NCBI RefSeq assembly: GCF_037039395.1
Contig: NZ_CP146242.1
Location: 744,001 to 808,000 of the forward strand
Length of the DNA stretch: 64,000 nucleotides
From: Agrobacterium vitis
GTDB lineage: Bacteria; Pseudomonadota; Alphaproteobacteria; Rhizobiales; Rhizobiaceae
Reading direction: 5' to 3'
The translations under genes and the position numbers were made by a program. Positions 46,287-57,863 of the stretch are shown in pieces. Position 1 is the stretch's first letter. Each line of letters starts with the position of its first letter. The notes beneath the pieces are model-generated. The model ran no database searches and was not told the origin of the DNA. It saw only the letters and a program-made list of their open reading frames with translations.

Positions 46287-46658
46287 TTATCCAGCCAGTA
46301 AAACCAAAAACAGGGCAATCGCTGCCGGCGCGGCCTGGACGAAGAAGATCCGCCGCGACACGGTCCTCCCCCCATATAGGCCAGCAACCACCACAGCGCC
46401 AAGAAAAAATACCTTGAGCTGGAGCCCCATGGCCGGCAGCGGATGCAGAAGTGCCCAGAAAAGACCCGCAGCCAGAAAGCCATTGTAAAGCCCTTGATTG
46501 GCGGCCATCACCCGTGTGGTTTCGGCGCCCTGCAGGCTTTTACGGAAGATTTTCCGGGCGCGCGGTGTCGTCCAGAGAAACATTTCCAGCACCATGATGT
46601 AGATATGTTCCAGCATGACAAGAACGACCAAAACTGTCGCTATTAAGAATATCGTCAT
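46287..46658 (-). CDS. DUF1304 small membrane protein
   Basis: 123 residues from ATG 46658 (GTG 46667 possible), four membrane helices: [53 protein letters not shown] and [29 protein letters not shown] and [11 protein letters not shown] are DUF1304 marks. No known function. Two bp upstream of ispH on the same strand, so likely co-transcribed. Confidence 0.88.
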   Translation of the reverse strand: MTIFLIATVLVVLVMLEHIYIMVLEMFLWTTPRARKIFRKSLQGAETTRVMAANQGLYNGFLAAGLFWALLHPLPAMGLQLKVFFLGAVVVAGLYGGRTVSRRIFFVQAAPAAIALFLVLLAG

Positions 46659-46819
46659 ATCTCTCACCCCCGTTCGAGATTGTTGAAAGCAGCAAATTCC
46701 GGCAATCCATGCCTAAGAAAACAAAGTAAAAACGTAGACGGACTGCACATTTATGCTTGAACCGATTGGGTTCAAGCATTTTGCCAATATCCACATTATT
46801 ATTGATTCTGGAAATGACT

Positions 46820-47545
46820 TCAGTTTTTCTTTCTGAAAACCGAAATAACCGCTATCACTGCCAGTGCAAGCGCCAGACCATACCAGGTCAAGGCATATTG
46901 CAGGTGGCTATTGGGCAGGTCGATCATGGTGACACCGCCGATCGGCAGGCCGCCGGGCACTGGAGACGGCCCTGCATCCAGAAAGAACGGCAGAACCTTG
47001 GCCGCATCGATTCCGGTGCTGGCTGCCATGGCATCGAGATCTTTCCAATAAAACACATTCTTGGCGATATCGTTGTCCGGCACCAACCGGGAGGGCTTTT
47101 CCACCAGTTTCGCCCGCGCCAGACCGGTCACGCGCTGGAGGCCCAGCAATTGCCCACCCATGCGTGTCGAAGGCTCTTTCTTCTGCTCCGGCACAAAACC
47201 GCGATTGACGAAGAGAATATGTCCATCGGCAAGCTGAAGCGGCGTGTAAATGTAAAAACCGGCATCGCCGTCATAGGTCGCCAGGAAACGGCGTTCCTTG
47301 TCGTTGAGATAGGTGCCGGAGGCGGTCATGGCCCGGTAATCGACATCCCCGCCACTGCGTACCAGCGCATCTATTTCCTCGACGCTGGCAGGGGGCTGAT
47401 GACGGCGCGACTCGATATCGGCAATCAGGCCTTCCTTCCAGGCCAGGCGATGCATTTGCCATGTGCCAAGCGAGACCAGCAGCGCCAGGGCGACCAGCAC
47501 CAGAAAGCCGCTTACGGCAAGCCTTACACGCGTCATCGCACCCAT
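46820..47545 (-). CDS. SURF1-family cytochrome oxidase assembly protein
   Basis: 241 residues from ATG 47545 with GGGAG close before it; ATG 47536 is possible. Two membrane helices at the ends (VSGFLVLVALALLVSLGTWQ and YALTWYGLALALAVIAVISV) flank a periplasmic domain with the family blocks GTWQMHRLAWKE, GFYIYTPLQLADG, LFVNRGFVP and LPNSHLQYALTWYGLA. Helps heme a insertion into subunit I. Lies in one row with DUF983 and the ctaC-E operon on the same strand. Confidence 0.93.
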   Translation of the reverse strand: MGAMTRVRLAVSGFLVLVALALLVSLGTWQMHRLAWKEGLIADIESRRHQPPASVEEIDALVRSGGDVDYRAMTASGTYLNDKERRFLATYDGDAGFYIYTPLQLADGHILFVNRGFVPEQKKEPSTRMGGQLLGLQRVTGLARAKLVEKPSRLVPDNDIAKNVFYWKDLDAMAASTGIDAAKVLPFFLDAGPSPVPGGLPIGGVTMIDLPNSHLQYALTWYGLALALAVIAVISVFRKKN

Positions 47546-47546
47546 C

Positions 47547-47927
47547 CTACTCCCGGTCGATCTGCCCCGGATGGGCATTGTGCCTGTATTGCAGGGCAAT
47601 CAGCAGCGCCTTGATGGTGCGCAACAGCCAGAGCGACAATCCGATCGCCAAAGGTCCAAAGATCAGAAAATGGACCCACAATCCCGGCGAATACGTGACC
47701 TCCGTATAAAGCGCTAGGCCAACCACCAGAAAATCGGCGATCAGAATAACAAAAATCGACGCCCCATCGCCTGGATCAATACTGCTATAATCGAAGCCAC
47801 ACGCACTACAGGCGGGCTTCAGCTTGGTCAGCCCCTGAAAAAGCTTGCCCCGGCCGCAACGCGGGCATGAAGCCGAAAGAGCGGCCTGGACCGGTTCGAC
47901 CGGCGGAAAATCGCTATTGCTGGCCAT
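47547..47927 (-). CDS. DUF983 membrane protein with zinc-ribbon-like start
   Basis: 126 residues. CPRCGRGKLFQG and KPACSACGFDY (two CxxC pairs, residues 21-44) are followed by two membrane helices (ASIFVILIADFLVVGLALY, HFLIFGPLAIGLSLWLL). DUF983 proteins lie next to cytochrome oxidase genes in Alphaproteobacteria, as here between ctaE and surf1. Role not established. One bp before the SURF1 start. Confidence 0.92.
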   Translation of the reverse strand: MASNSDFPPVEPVQAALSASCPRCGRGKLFQGLTKLKPACSACGFDYSSIDPGDGASIFVILIADFLVVGLALYTEVTYSPGLWVHFLIFGPLAIGLSLWLLRTIKALLIALQYRHNAHPGQIDRE

Positions 47928-48062
47928 GGCGTCGAGGTCCTCTTTTCATTCCAGAGTTTGTGAGTTTCAGATTAAACCACACAGTCTCGCGTTTCGCCTG
48001 TCTTGTCGGGAACACCCGATTCCGCGTTCGGTATAGTCCTTAAGCCCAACTGCAAACAACAA

Positions 48063-48083
48063 GGCGGCGCTCTTGACGCCGCC
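48063..48083 (-). terminator. hairpin terminator after ctaE
   Basis: GGCGGCG (48063-48069) pairs with CGCCGCC (48077-48083), loop 7 nt. On the minus strand it is followed by TTGTTGTTTG. It lies about 130 bp after the ctaE stop and should end the oxidase operon before DUF983. Confidence 0.6.
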
Positions 48084-48107
48084 CTTGTTAATTCCAGCCA
48101 GTTGGCC

Positions 48108-48210
48108 GTTAGAGGATTTCTGTGTTTCATGGAACCGCAGAAACACTCTAACTGTTTGTTTTAACGCATGTCCGGACGCAAAACCGCACCGCGCTTTTGC
48201 TGGAAATGGT
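48108..48210. repeat. dispersed rhizobial intergenic repeat, copy 2
   Basis: A long stem GTTAGAG-GA-TTTCTG ... CAGAAA-CA-CTCTAAC (48108-48122 with 48138-48152) leads into TTGTTTTAACGCAT, CGCAAAACCGC and TGCTGGAAATG, matching the order seen at 21843-21928. It reaches the last base before the ctaE stop codon. Confidence 0.6.
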
Positions 48211-49086
48211 CTAATGGGCCAGCGGCGCGCCCCAACCGCCCCAGATATAGATCGAGAAGAACAGGAACAGCCAGACCACGTCGACGAAGTGCCAGTACCA
48301 GGCCGCCGCCTCAAAGCCAAAATGCTGTTTCGGGGTGAAATCGCCCTTCAGCGCCCGAAACAGGCAGACCAACAGGAAGATCGTACCGACCAGGACGTGG
48401 AAACCGTGGAAGCCGGTGGCCATGAAGAAGGTCGCGCCGTAAATCGAGCTTTTGAACGCGAAAGGCGCATGCATATATTCATAGAACTGCACAAAGGAGA
48501 ACAGCGCGCCGAGCACCACCGTCAGCGTCAGGCCGCTGATCATGCCCTTGCGGTCATTGTGCAGCAGAGCATGGTGCGCCCATGTAACACAGGTGCCTGA
48601 CAGCAGCAGAATGACGGTGTTGTAAAGCGGCAGGTGCCAGGGGTCGAGCACTTCGACACCCTTTGGCGGCCATTGCCCGCCGGTAAACTCGACCCGCGAT
48701 GCCTGGATGGCTTCGTGGGGAAACAGGCTGGCATCGAAAAACGCCCAGAACCACGCGACGAAGAACATCACTTCCGAAGCGATGAACATGATCATGCCAT
48801 AGCGCAGATGCAGCGACACAACCCGCGTATGGTTGCCCTCATGGGCTTCCTTGATCGTATCGGCCCACCAGCCGAACATGGTGAACAGGATGATGGCGAG
48901 GCCGATGTAGAACAGCCAGGGATGCGCCAGTTCCATGCCGAACAGCTTGAACGAGCCGCCATGCAGGTAGCGCATATAGCCGACCCCGCCGAAGGTCAGG
49001 ATGAAGGCTCCGAGCGATGCCAGGATCGGCCATGGGCTCGGATCGATGATGTGATAGTCATGATGTTTCTGATGGGCGTCGGCCAT
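48211..49086 (-). CDS. ctaE: cytochrome c oxidase subunit III (aa3 type)
   Basis: 291 residues, seven membrane helices. Starts MADAHQKHHDYHIIDPSPWP. Family marks: RYGMIMFIASEVMFFVAWFWAFFD, the GTCVTWAHHAL block, FMATGFHGFHVLVGTIFL and the end AAAWYWHFVDVVWLFLF. Last gene of the ctaC-D-B-coxF-G-E row; separated from ctaG by a 271-bp gap with repeat-like DNA. Confidence 0.97.
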   Translation of the reverse strand: MADAHQKHHDYHIIDPSPWPILASLGAFILTFGGVGYMRYLHGGSFKLFGMELAHPWLFYIGLAIILFTMFGWWADTIKEAHEGNHTRVVSLHLRYGMIMFIASEVMFFVAWFWAFFDASLFPHEAIQASRVEFTGGQWPPKGVEVLDPWHLPLYNTVILLLSGTCVTWAHHALLHNDRKGMISGLTLTVVLGALFSFVQFYEYMHAPFAFKSSIYGATFFMATGFHGFHVLVGTIFLLVCLFRALKGDFTPKQHFGFEAAAWYWHFVDVVWLFLFFSIYIWGGWGAPLAH

Positions 49087-49210
49087 GTCAGCAATCCCCG
49101 CTTGAAAACTCTCCTCAAGTGACCCGCCGCCTCTCGCCGCCGATCACTTCATCCCTTACAGTCTATCCAAGAATCGCCGCTGGCCGTCTGCAAATGGCAA
49201 TTTCTGCGCT

Positions 49211-49250
49211 TCCGGTACTCACGTACATTAAGTACGCTCCGTTCCAGTTC
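49211..49250. repeat. repeat-like palindrome between ctaG and ctaE
   Basis: GTAC-ATTAA-GTAC (49223-49235) inside TCCGGTACTCACGTAC...GTACGCTCCG resembles a palindromic repeat I know from rhizobial intergenic DNA. The rest of the 271-bp gap shows no gene. Unproven as a repeat within this window because no second copy is seen. Confidence 0.4.
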
Positions 49251-49357
49251 TCGAAATCACCATTTTCGCCAGGCCAACAGCAATTCTTGAACAGACTGTT
49301 AATTTCCTACCCTTGCTCCTGGTCTGCTTCCCCCGCTTTGATACGGCAGAAAGCTCA

Positions 49358-49975
49358 CTAAAGCTTAGGTTGAACGGTGGTCTTGTCCTGCGCAATCCCC
49401 GCCACCGGCTTTTCGCCGCCATGCGGATAGAATGTATAGGACAAGGTTACTGTTCCGATATTCTTGGTTTCCGGCTGCGCCATGATGTCGGGGTCGATAT
49501 AGAAGACCACCGGCATGTCCAGCGTCTGGCCGGGCTGTAGCACCGTCTCGGTAAAGCAGAAGCACTCGATCTTGTTGAAATAGACCGCCGCCTCCATTGG
49601 TGTCACGTTGAACACCGCCTGTCCCTTGGTTGGATAGGGCGAGCGATTGGTGACAGAATAATTGGCCTGAATGGTCTCACCGATCCTTGGGGCAACAGAG
49701 GCCTGCATCGGCTTGAAATCCCAGTTCAGACCGGGCGAGACATTGGCATCGAAAGTGACAGTCATCTTGCGATCGAGAATGACCGATGATGGCTGTTCGG
49801 CCCGCTGGGTCGTGCCGTTATAGCCCGTCAGCTGGCAATACATCCGATAGAAAGGGGCCGCGGCAAAGCTCATGGCGGTGACGCCGCCGACAAACGCCAG
49901 GCAGGCGAAAAACACGGTCAGGTCCTTGCCCTTGCCGCGCCGTTCTTCTGCTTGCTTGCCTCCCGGTTCTGCCAT
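49358..49975 (-). CDS. ctaG: cytochrome c oxidase assembly protein CtaG (Cox11)
   Basis: 205 residues. One membrane helix near residues 20-42 ([20 protein letters not shown]) and a periplasmic immunoglobulin-like domain. The copper ligands are in [15 protein letters not shown] (CFCF), with [10 protein letters not shown] typical of Cox11. Delivers copper to the CuB site of subunit I. Same row as ctaB and ctaE. Confidence 0.96.
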   Translation of the reverse strand: MAEPGGKQAEERRGKGKDLTVFFACLAFVGGVTAMSFAAAPFYRMYCQLTGYNGTTQRAEQPSSVILDRKMTVTFDANVSPGLNWDFKPMQASVAPRIGETIQANYSVTNRSPYPTKGQAVFNVTPMEAAVYFNKIECFCFTETVLQPGQTLDMPVVFYIDPDIMAQPETKNIGTVTLSYTFYPHGGEKPVAGIAQDKTTVQPKL

Positions 49976-50116
49976 GGCTCGTTCCTCCCGTGCCGCTGCT
50001 TGAATGGTCTGCCTATGTCAACGTCTGCGTTTCAAAACCCGGCTATCGCTTCTCTCACTTGAGCATTTCCGGTCTGCGCATCGCCAAATGACGAACCGTG
50101 CGCAATCAGATCATGC

Positions 50117-50254
50117 TCATTGTCCCATGCCGCTGATCTTCACCAACGTCACGAGATAAAACAACACGACAAGTCCGGCCAAGACCAGGCCCAGCGCTAT
50201 ATTGCGACCCCGTCTCGATTTTCTCTGAGCTTCCGTCAGCTTGACCGTTTCCAT
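50117..50254 (-). CDS. CoxF-like small membrane protein of the oxidase operon
   Basis: 45 residues: [18 protein letters not shown], then one membrane helix (IALGLVLAGLVVLFYLVTLV) and VKISGMGQ. ATG 50254 shares its A with the ctaB stop (TGATG), giving coupling. A short single-helix ORF at this place between ctaB and ctaG is usual in rhizobial oxidase operons and has been called CoxF. Its topology (basic cytoplasmic tail) suggests an assembly or stability factor. Confidence 0.75.
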   Translation of the reverse strand: METVKLTEAQRKSRRGRNIALGLVLAGLVVLFYLVTLVKISGMGQ

Positions 50255-51210
50255 CACAGCACTCCCGACGCATGAGCGATAAGGCTCGCCGCATAGTGAT
50301 CGACCAGCAGGGCTGAAAACACCGCAAACAGGTAGAAAATCGAATAGGCGAACATTTTGCGGGCCGGCGCCATGCGCTCATCGCCCTCTGGCATCCGGCA
50401 AACGGCAACGGAGCAGGCAACAAAGATCGCACTCAGCACGCCAGCCACCAACCCGTACCAGAGCGAAGCAAGCCCGGTGAAAGCCGGTGCCACGGCAAAG
50501 ATGCCGGTCAGCACCGCATAGACGAACATCTGACGTTTGGTCGAAGCCTCACCCGCCACATTCGGCATCATCGGCACGCCAACCGAACCGTAATCGCGCA
50601 TCTTGTAGAGTGCCAAGGCCCAGAAATGCGCTGGCGTCCACAGGAAGATCACCATGAACAGAATGACGCTGTCCAGCGACACGCCACCTGTCACGCAGGC
50701 CCAGCCGATCATCGGGGGAAAGGCTCCCGATGCGCCGCCAATGACGATATTCTGCGGCGTCGAGCGTTTCAGCCACATCGTATAGACAACGGCATAGAAC
50801 AGGATGGTGAAGGCCAGAAAGGCGGCGGCGAACCAGTTGACCGCGAGGCCAAGAATCGAGACCGAAAAGACCGACAGCGTGATGCCGAAGGCCAGCGCCT
50901 CCTGCGGACGGATGCGGCCTGCCGGAATGGGACGGCGCGCCGTGCGGGTCATCACCGCATCGATATCGGCATCATACCACATGTTGAGGGCACCCGATGC
51001 CCCAGCCCCAACCGCAATGCACAGGATGGCAATGACACCCAGAATGGGGTTGATCGTGCCAGGCGCCAGTACCAGACCGGCAAAGGCGGTGAACACCACA
51101 AGCGACATCACCCGCGGCTTTAAAAGCGCGAAGAAATCCTTCGCGCCCGCTTCGGACAGACAGATCTCACTGTCCAGACCGATGATGTTGCTGTTGTCTA
51201 TGGCTGCCAT
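50254..51210 (-). CDS. ctaB: heme O synthase (protoheme IX farnesyltransferase)
   Basis: 318 residues from ATG 51210 (MAAIDNSN), preceded by AGGA at 7 nt; ATG 51231 is possible. UbiA-fold enzyme with the first Asp-rich motif [15 protein letters not shown] near residue 80, the second region [15 protein letters not shown], and nine or so membrane helices. Adds the farnesyl tail to heme b for oxidase maturation. Between ctaD and coxF. Confidence 0.96.
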   Translation of the reverse strand: MAAIDNSNIIGLDSEICLSEAGAKDFFALLKPRVMSLVVFTAFAGLVLAPGTINPILGVIAILCIAVGAGASGALNMWYDADIDAVMTRTARRPIPAGRIRPQEALAFGITLSVFSVSILGLAVNWFAAAFLAFTILFYAVVYTMWLKRSTPQNIVIGGASGAFPPMIGWACVTGGVSLDSVILFMVIFLWTPAHFWALALYKMRDYGSVGVPMMPNVAGEASTKRQMFVYAVLTGIFAVAPAFTGLASLWYGLVAGVLSAIFVACSVAVCRMPEGDERMAPARKMFAYSIFYLFAVFSALLVDHYAASLIAHASGVL

Positions 51211-51283
51211 TATGCTGTCCTGACCTGTCATGTTCTCAACGCCGCAGCGGCTTCATCCACGGCGTTGATAGCTTTTTTTATGT

Positions 51284-53940
<2,657 letters not shown>

Positions 53941-53961
53941 GGTTGCCTCTCCCTCCCGCGT

Positions 53962-53975
53962 TTGACCCAAATCAA
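53962..53975. promoter_or_regulatory. FNR/FixK-type box in the ctaC leader
   Basis: TTGACCCAAATCAA (minus strand TTGATTTGGGTCAA) fits TTGAY-N4-RTCAA at all defined positions. It lies 22-35 bp upstream of the ctaC start and downstream of the promoter proposed at 54001-54029. A bound FNR-family protein there would block transcription, in line with shutting off a low-affinity oxidase at low oxygen. Confidence 0.65.
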
Positions 53976-54000
53976 TGGCAAACGCACAATCCCTGATATG

Positions 54001-54029
54001 ATACTAATTTAAAATCACAATTTTGCCAA
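54001..54029 (-). promoter_or_regulatory. candidate sigma70-type promoter of ctaC
   Basis: On the minus strand TTGGCA (54029-54024) and TAGTAT (54006-54001) are 17 bp apart, embedded in AT-rich DNA. The expected start near 53993 gives a leader of about 55 nt that includes the FNR/FixK-type box. Confidence 0.45.
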
Positions 54030-54517
54030 TTTCGCAACAACCGTACGTCCATGCCGCTGCGGCATTTTTGCTCATCCCACAAAGATCCCATGGAGTTTAA
54101 AGCCGGACCGGCAGCAATTCCCGGTCCTGTGCCGCAAATACCCGCACGCGCATTGCGCGCAATCCAAGAGATCATTCCCCTGAAATCCGCCGTGACAGGC
54201 GCCTGTCTTGTCCCTGAACTGGCTCTGCCCTTGATCGCAACGCAGGCAAACACCCCAATTATGCCGCACTCGGCTGGAAAGGAGACTGTTGATGATCACA
54301 CCCGTCTCCGGTTTTTCACTGGCCCGCTTTTCACTGGCCCCGTTTTTCACTGGCATGGGGCATGAACCGCAGATTGGATTTGTTTCGACGATCATCGCAG
54401 GTTACAGGAAGATGCGGCGCGGGAACGCAAAGATCGATGATGTCCAAGGCTTGGGCCTTGATCCTTTGTCCGGCGCAGGCGAGAATGACAAGATTGAACA
54501 GAATTCCAGAGGTATCC
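54030..54517. other. intergenic region between the ctaC promoter and ialB
   Basis: Short overlapping frames exist on both strands, but none has a convincing start, composition or recognisable product. It holds a small hairpin at 54051-54065 and the three-unit repeat at 54311-54356. An ATG-led extension of the IalB frame begins at 54362 but lacks a signal peptide. I see nothing else in it. Confidence 0.5.
54311..54356. repeat. three short tandem repeats upstream of ialB
   Basis: GTTTTTCACTGGCCC (54311-54325), GCTTTTCACTGGCCCC (54326-54341) and GTTTTTCACTGGCAT (54342-54356) follow each other directly. They lie about 160-210 bp before the ialB start; the period (15-16 bp) suggests slippage or a multi-site binding region. 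Confidence 0.6.
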
Positions 54518-55057
54518 ATGGGTTTCCAGAGAATGTTGCGGGCTAGACTTGTCGCGGCGGGGCTCGTTGCGGCAGGGTTTGCAACAGCATTGCAGGCGGG
54601 CGCGGCGTTGGCACAGCAGCCGCAAGCAGGCACGGTGCGCTCCAATCACGGCGCCTGGTCGATCATTTGCGATACGCCTGCCGGTACCTCGCAGGAACAA
54701 TGCGCCCTGATGCAGAATGTGATTGCCGAGGACCGCCCCGAAGTGGGTCTTTCCGTGGTTGTGCTGAAGACCGCCGACCGCAAAGCCCGCATCCTGCGCA
54801 TTCTGGCGCCGCTTGGCGTGTTGTTGAAGGACGGCATGGAGCTTTATGTCGACAATAACAATGTCGGTCGCGCCTTCTTCACCCGCTGCTTTGCCGAGGG
54901 CTGCTATGTTGAAGTGGAAATCGACGATCAGCTGATGAAAGTGCTGCGCTCGGGCAAAAGCGCTGTATTTGCGGTGCGCGAATCCTCCGATCAGGACCGG
55001 GTCGGCATTCCCGTCGAGCTGAACGGCTTTGGCGAAGGCTATGACGCCCTGCCTTAA
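54518..55057 (+). CDS. secreted IalB-family protein
   Basis: 179 residues from ATG 54518 (AGAGG upstream). Signal peptide MGFQRMLRARLVAAGLVAAG through ALQAGAALA. The mature part has the IalB pattern: NHGAWSIICDTPAG, QCALMQNVIAEDRPEVGLSV, ARILRILAPLGVLLKDGMEL and a cysteine pair in TRCFAEGCYVEVEID. It is closer to classic IalB than the protein at 1702. Followed after 97 bp by tldD; divergent from the oxidase operon. Confidence 0.9.
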   Translation: MGFQRMLRARLVAAGLVAAGFATALQAGAALAQQPQAGTVRSNHGAWSIICDTPAGTSQEQCALMQNVIAEDRPEVGLSVVVLKTADRKARILRILAPLGVLLKDGMELYVDNNNVGRAFFTRCFAEGCYVEVEIDDQLMKVLRSGKSAVFAVRESSDQDRVGIPVELNGFGEGYDALP

Positions 55058-55154
55058 GCGCTGGCCTCCTCGCTTGCTGACCTTGCCCTTGTTCGATGCG
55101 CAAAGCCCGATTACATGCTCAATGACATGGAATGGGTAAGCCAAGGAGACAATC

Positions 55155-56570
55155 ATGACCACCGATCTCATCAGCCTGTTCGATTGTGACGAGCGTAGCC
55201 TGTCGAAAGCCGTCGCCTCGGCGCTGGAGGGATCGGATGACGGCGAATTGTACATTGAACATGCCCAGGCCGAATCACTTTCCTTCGACAATGGACGCTT
55301 GAAGGGCGGCAGCTTCAACACCGACCAGGGGTTTGGCCTGCGCTCGGTGGCTGGCGAAGCGGTGGGTTATGCCCATTCCGGCGAGTTGTCACTATCAGCG
55401 CTGTCCCGGGCCGCCGACGCCGTCAAGGCCGTTACTCATGGCTATAGCGGCTCCTATGCCAGCGCCCCGCAGCGCACCAATGTCCGGCTCTATGGCGACG
55501 AAAACCCGATTGGCAGCCCTACCTTTGAAGAAAAAGTAGCGCTTCTGTCGGAAATCGATGCCTATCTGCGCGCCAAGGACCCGAAAGTGCGCCAGGTCTC
55601 CGCCTCGATTGCCGCCAGCTGGCAGGTGGTGGAAATCCTGCGCGCCGATGGCCACCGGGTCCGCGATGTGCGTCCGATGACCCGCATGAATATTTCCGTG
55701 GTCACCGGCCAGGGCGAGCGGCAGGAATCCGGCTCCTTCGGCACGGGCGGGCGGATGTCCTTCGCCGACTTCCTCAACGACGAGAGCTGGAAGGCGGGCG
55801 CGGATGACGCGCTGCGTCAGGCGCTGGTCAATCTGGAAGCCATCGAGGCTCCGGCTGGCAGCATGGACGTCGTGCTCGGCAATGGCTGGCCGGGCGTGAT
55901 GCTGCATGAAGCCGTCGGCCATGGGCTGGAAGGCGATTTCAACCGCAAGAAAACCTCGGCCTTCGCCGGACTGCTGGGCGAAATGGTCGCCGCGCCCGGC
56001 GTGACCGTGGTCGATGATGGCACGATCAACAACCGGCGCGGCTCGATCACTGTCGATGACGAAGGCACGCCGTCGGCCTATAACGTGCTGATCGAAAACG
56101 GCCGGCTGGTCGGCTATATGCAGGACCGCCAGAATGCCCGGTTGATGGGCATGACACCAACCGGCAATGGCCGCCGCCAGGGCTATGCCCACCAGCCAAT
56201 GCCGCGCATGACCAATACCTACATGCTGTCAGGCGACAAGAGCCCGGAAGAAATCATCGCGTCGGTCAAGAAGGGCATCTATGCCGTATCCTTCGGCGGC
56301 GGTCAGGTGGATATCACCTCGGGCAAATTCGTGTTCGGCTGCACGGAGGCCTATATGATCGAGGATGGCAAGATCGGCGCGCCGGTCAAGGGCGCCATGC
56401 TGATCGGCAATGGGCCGGAAGCGATGAAGCGGGTATCGATGATCGGCAACGACATGAAACTCGACACCGGCATCGGCAATTGCGGCAAGGCCGGCCAATG
56501 GGTCCCGGTCGGCGTTGGCCAGCCGCATCTGCGGATGGACCAGATCACGGTTGGCGGCACGCGGGCGTAA
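55155..56570 (+). CDS. tldD: metalloprotease TldD
   Basis: 471 residues. The zinc site HEAVGH (251-256, HEXXXH) lies in MLHEAVGHGLEGDFNRK. Further marks are FGTGGRMSF, MPRMTNTYMLSGD and the C-terminal GNCGKAGQWVPVGVGQPHLR. With TldE it degrades peptides such as microcin precursor and CcdA in E. coli; no TldE gene is in the window. Its stop overlaps the next start (TAATG). Confidence 0.96.
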   Translation: MTTDLISLFDCDERSLSKAVASALEGSDDGELYIEHAQAESLSFDNGRLKGGSFNTDQGFGLRSVAGEAVGYAHSGELSLSALSRAADAVKAVTHGYSGSYASAPQRTNVRLYGDENPIGSPTFEEKVALLSEIDAYLRAKDPKVRQVSASIAASWQVVEILRADGHRVRDVRPMTRMNISVVTGQGERQESGSFGTGGRMSFADFLNDESWKAGADDALRQALVNLEAIEAPAGSMDVVLGNGWPGVMLHEAVGHGLEGDFNRKKTSAFAGLLGEMVAAPGVTVVDDGTINNRRGSITVDDEGTPSAYNVLIENGRLVGYMQDRQNARLMGMTPTGNGRRQGYAHQPMPRMTNTYMLSGDKSPEEIIASVKKGIYAVSFGGGQVDITSGKFVFGCTEAYMIEDGKIGAPVKGAMLIGNGPEAMKRVSMIGNDMKLDTGIGNCGKAGQWVPVGVGQPHLRMDQITVGGTRA

Positions 56571-57001
56571 TGTCGAACGCGCTGGTTCCAGAATTTGCAG
56601 TCACGGACTGGCATAAGAGCCGGGAGTTCTACACTCGACTGCTTGGCTTTTCGGTGCGTTACGAGCGGCCGGAAGAAGGGTTCAGCTACCTTGAACTGGA
56701 TGGCGCGCAGTTGATGATCGATCAGATCGGGCTTGGCCGGACATTCGAGATTGACGACGCACCGCTGACAAGACCATTCGGACGCGGGCTGAACGCTCAG
56801 ATCCGCGTCGATGATGTGCAGGCTATTCTCGACCGGCTCGAAGCAGCCGCCATTGCCCTTTATCTGCCGCTGGAAGACAAATGGTATCGCACAGGCAATA
56901 TGGAGGGCGGCAACAGACAATTCGTCGTTGCCGATCCAGACGATTATCTGCTGCGCTTTTACCAGGATCTCGGCGAACGAGAACTCTCATTGGATCTATA
57001 G
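56570..57001 (+). CDS. VOC-family protein (bleomycin-resistance/glyoxalase-like)
   Basis: 143 residues. MSNALVPEFAVTDWHKSREFYTRLLGF is the usual VOC opening, with YLELDGAQLMID, and RQFVVADPDDYLLRFYQDLGE at the end. Looks like the bleomycin-binding (BRP) branch, which sequesters rather than cleaves. No metal-site triad can be confirmed. Coupled to tldD by a one-base overlap and followed by a HAD gene 6 bp later. Confidence 0.87.
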   Translation: MSNALVPEFAVTDWHKSREFYTRLLGFSVRYERPEEGFSYLELDGAQLMIDQIGLGRTFEIDDAPLTRPFGRGLNAQIRVDDVQAILDRLEAAAIALYLPLEDKWYRTGNMEGGNRQFVVADPDDYLLRFYQDLGERELSLDL

Positions 57002-57007
57002 CGACAC

Positions 57008-57661
57008 ATGCTGCCCCGCATCCCCAAAGCCGTTATCTTCGACATGGATGGCCTCATCCTCGACAGCGAAATCCTCTATCGTAAATCGGTGATTTCGGCA
57101 GGTGAGCAAGCGGGGCTGCTTGTCGGGCCATCGGTCTATGAAGGCATGCTGGGCCGCCCCTGGGACGGGATCGTGCATTTGCTGAAGGACCATTATGGGC
57201 CGGATTTTGACGCTGAAGCCTTTCGGGCAGTCTGGGTGGACCATTTTGATCGGTTGACCGCCCTGGAACTGAAGCTAAAGGCGGGTGTGGTGGCCCTGCT
57301 CGATATGCTGGATACCAAGGCCATTCCACGGGCTATCTGCACATCTTCCGCACATTCCCAAGTCCAGCACCATCTTTCCGGCTTTGGCATTCGAGAGCGG
57401 TTCGATCACGTCATTGCTTTAGGCGACTACGCCAGGGGCAAGCCTGCGCCGGACCCTTATCTGACAGCAGCCGAGCGGCTTGGCATTGCACCAGGCGATT
57501 GTCTGGCATTGGAAGATTCCCACAACGGCATTCGCTCGGCCGCCTCGGCGGGTATGATGGCGGTGATGGTGCCCGATCTTCTGGCCCCGACCGATGAAAT
57601 TCGGGCGCTGGCAACATTGGTCATCGATGATCTGCACCAATGCTGCGGCTTTTTTGCATAA
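57008..57661 (+). CDS. HAD-IA phosphatase (beta-phosphoglucomutase-like)
   Basis: 217 residues. Motif I VIFDMDGLILDSE, motif II ICTSSAH, motif III GKPAPDPYL and motif IV CLALEDSHNGIRSAASAG are intact, with a helical cap at residues 20-90. Could act on sugar phosphates; substrate unknown. Third in a tightly spaced row with tldD and the VOC gene. Confidence 0.88.
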   Translation: MLPRIPKAVIFDMDGLILDSEILYRKSVISAGEQAGLLVGPSVYEGMLGRPWDGIVHLLKDHYGPDFDAEAFRAVWVDHFDRLTALELKLKAGVVALLDMLDTKAIPRAICTSSAHSQVQHHLSGFGIRERFDHVIALGDYARGKPAPDPYLTAAERLGIAPGDCLALEDSHNGIRSAASAGMMAVMVPDLLAPTDEIRALATLVIDDLHQCCGFFA

Positions 57662-57707
57662 CGCGCTTTCGGAACGCCAAATACTATAACTTTGGTAGCA
57701 TTCCACA

Positions 57708-57762
57708 TTTGAGATATTTTCAAAGAAATACGAAGGGTCATTTCAATGAATCTTCGTATTAT
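57708..57762. repeat. palindromic repeat element, copy B
   Basis: TTTGAGATATTTTCAAA is followed by the stem AATACGAA (57727-57734) with TTCGTATT (57753-57760) around GGGTCATTTCAATGAATC. Aligned with copy A at 44232-44288, the stem differs by a paired change (C-G to G-C) that keeps pairing, and the loop keeps TCATTTCAATGA. It lies in the 202-bp gap before the DUF3431 gene. Confidence 0.65.
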
Positions 57763-57863
57763 AACCTTCAAGCCACAGACAAGCTTCTGGCCTTAGACCT
57801 ACGGCATACCATCGGGTTATCGCGCGGTGCAAACTGCGTCCGTATCTTGCCAGGAGTTCACAG

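Noticed and set aside
54051..54069. Short hairpin followed by five T as a terminator
   Set aside because: No plus-strand gene ends upstream of it; the flanking ctaC reads the other way and starts nearby.
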